Shown here piece after piece: positions 48,762 through 49,848 of a stretch of 49,848 bases of DNA (the first letter of the stretch is position 1; every line of letters starts with the position of its first letter). This DNA comes from Arthrobacter sp. M2012083 (GTDB taxonomy: Bacteria > Actinomycetota > Actinomycetes > Actinomycetales > Micrococcaceae). The notes under the pieces are model-generated. The model did not search any database. It saw only the letters and a list, made by a program, of their open reading frames with translations, and was not told the DNA's origin. Where the stretch lies: NCBI RefSeq assembly GCF_000281065.1, contig NZ_AKKK01000065.1, forward strand, positions 1 to 49,848. The letters are read 5' to 3'. Both the position numbers and the translations under genes were made by a program.

Positions 48762-49848
48762 ATGGAGCAAATGCGGGAGGGCGAGGCGATTGATGCAGTG
48801 GCGCTTCTTCGCGCTCCGGGGGTTGGAAGCTCCCCGGGCGGGCCCCGGGTTTCCGATCTCCTCTCGCTCCTGGGTGCCGTCCGCGTGGGCACTGATAGCG
48901 CCGGGCTGATCGAGCAAATCCGCGGATTGGAAGACCTGAAGTCTGCGATTGTGGCGCTGCAGGCCCGGGCGGCCGTTGGCTTCGACCTCGCCCAGCGCCG
49001 GGAACAGGAAGCAGCTGGTGTTCCTGTCTTGGAGCGTGGTCAGGGGGTGGGTGCTCAGGTGGCGTTGGCCCGGCGGGAGTCACCGAATCGTGGGTCCCGG
49101 TTGCTGGGTTTGGCGAAAGCCCTTGTGATGGAGATGCCGCGGACGTTGGCGGCCCTGAAGTCGGGGCAGTTGAATGAGTGGCGGGCCACGCTGCTGGTGA
49201 AGGAAACGGCGTGTTTGTCTGTTGAGGACCGGTGCGCGGTGGATGAGGAGCTCGCCGCAGATACCGGGACTTTTGACGGGAAGGGCGATCGGGCGATTGT
49301 TGCGGCGGTGAAGGCTGCCGCGTATCGGCGGGATCCGCGGTCGGTGGCCGGGCGTGCGAGCCGTGCCGCCGCCGAGCGGACGGTGAGCCTGCGTCCGGCG
49401 CCGGACACCATGACGTACCTGACCGCGCTGCTGCCGGTCGCCCAAGGGGTCGCGGTTTATGCTGCCCTGTGCCGGGCGGCTGATGCGGCCCGTTGCAGCG
49501 GTGGCACCGGTACCCGTGGTCAGGTCATGGCCGACACTGTGGTCGAGCGCGTTACCGGTACACCTGGCGGGATTTCAGGGATCAACCTGGACCTCGTGAT
49601 GACCGACCGCACCCTGTTCCAAGGCGACAGCGAACCGGCCCGGCTCAAGGGTTACGGAATCGTCCCCGCCGAATGGGGAAGGGAACTTCTAACCCTGGGG
49701 CAAGTAGCAACCCTAGGGCAAGCCGCCCCGGACCAGGAGCTCACTGTCTGGCTCCGCCGGCGCTATACCGCGCCGGCCAGTGGCGAGCTTCTGGGCATGG
49801 ACTCCAAAGCCCGGCTCTTCCCGACGAGGCTGCGGCGTTTCATCGAAA
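48762..49848 (+). CDS. DUF222/HNH endonuclease-type protein, 5' part; cut by window edge
   Basis: Open frame from ATG 48762 (GTGGGGG just upstream) to the window end, 362 residues so far. The DUF222 domain is seen in LEDLKSAIVALQARAAVGFD, LARRESPNRGSRLLGLAKAL, MPRTLAALKSGQLNEWRATLLVKET and AAERTVSLRPAPDTMTYLTALLPV. The C-terminal HNH nuclease motif expected in this family lies beyond the edge. Such genes occur in many copies in Arthrobacter-type genomes, often with variable C-termini, and their function is unknown. Confidence 0.88.
   Translation, partial: MEQMREGEAIDAVALLRAPGVGSSPGGPRVSDLLSLLGAVRVGTDSAGLIEQIRGLEDLKSAIVALQARAAVGFDLAQRREQEAAGVPVLERGQGVGAQVALARRESPNRGSRLLGLAKALVMEMPRTLAALKSGQLNEWRATLLVKETACLSVEDRCAVDEELAADTGTFDGKGDRAIVAAVKAAAYRRDPRSVAGRASRAAAERTVSLRPAPDTMTYLTALLPVAQGVAVYAALCRAADAARCSGGTGTRGQVMADTVVERVTGTPGGISGINLDLVMTDRTLFQGDSEPARLKGYGIVPAEWGRELLTLGQVATLGQAAPDQELTVWLRRRYTAPASGELLGMDSKARLFPTRLRRFIE

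Noticed and set aside
1..49848. tRNA, rRNA, insertion sequence, prophage or toxin-antitoxin genes
   Set aside because: Looked for by eye in all intergenic regions; no cloverleaf arms, transposase motifs or phage genes were recognised. Short RNAs could still be missed without covariance searches.

Overview
The window is ordinary chromosome of a high-GC Gram-positive bacterium, most likely an Arthrobacter/Paenarthrobacter-type Micrococcaceae. This rests on gene content: a C50-carotenoid (decaprenoxanthin-type) operon, a polyprenol-phosphomannose-dependent mannosyltransferase (MptB-like), actinobacterial gene families (DUF222/HNH, GAF-ANTAR, MmyB-type regulators) and many genes that look leaderless. 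No rRNA, tRNA, CRISPR array, insertion sequence or prophage was seen. Both edges cut a gene: hutU on the left and a DUF222/HNH gene on the right.

Layout. 1-4.2 kb: histidine-utilisation segment with urocanase hutU, an IclR regulator and a divergent amino-acid permease, plus an SRPBCC gene. 4.2-7.4 kb: 3-hydroxybutyrate dehydrogenase and an MHS-type transporter in one operon, with a divergent LysR regulator. 7.4-10.9 kb: a heterodimeric ABC exporter whose leaderless promoter overlaps a DtxR/IdeR-like iron box. 10.9-12.1 kb: a spermidine-synthase-like protein and a tiny membrane protein. 12.1-14.6 kb: a three-gene operon of a 97-residue peptide made of three identical 27-residue repeats, a JmjC/cupin ribosomal-oxygenase-like hydroxylase and a sucraseferredoxin-like thioredoxin-fold protein. 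This is the most unusual part of the window. 14.7-18.5 kb: GNAT, O-methyltransferase, thiamine-binding protein, TetR, AzlCD exporter and DoxX-like protein. 18.6-26 kb: GDPD, DUF445, VOC, 5-oxoprolinase subunits A and C (no B), an EcsC-like protein, an MFS exporter and a META-domain lipoprotein. 26-31.6 kb: GAF-ANTAR regulator, small protein, ilvD, MmyB-like regulator, AlkD-like repair protein. 31.6-38.4 kb: AAHS transporter, SGNH hydrolase, mptB and two tandem paralogous GT-C-type membrane glycosyltransferases. 38.5-40.6 kb: a degenerate EAL protein and a CPBP-like membrane protein.

40.7-47.7 kb: the carotenoid locus. idi-crtE-crtB-crtI-crtYe and a crtYf-crtEb fusion are translationally coupled by 1-4 nt overlaps. 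A divergent MarR (CrtR-like) lies at the head and a second MarR converges on the tail. Together the genes lead from IPP/DMAPP through GGPP, phytoene and lycopene to an elongated, epsilon-cyclised C50 pigment. A TspO-like gene follows, divergent from the second MarR across a MarR-type palindrome.

General architecture: at least eleven genes have a TANNNT -10 hexamer ending exactly 6-7 nt before the start codon, the signature of leaderless mRNAs. Several convergent pairs overlap tail-to-tail by a few bases. Both features point to a compact, strongly actinobacterial style of gene organisation.
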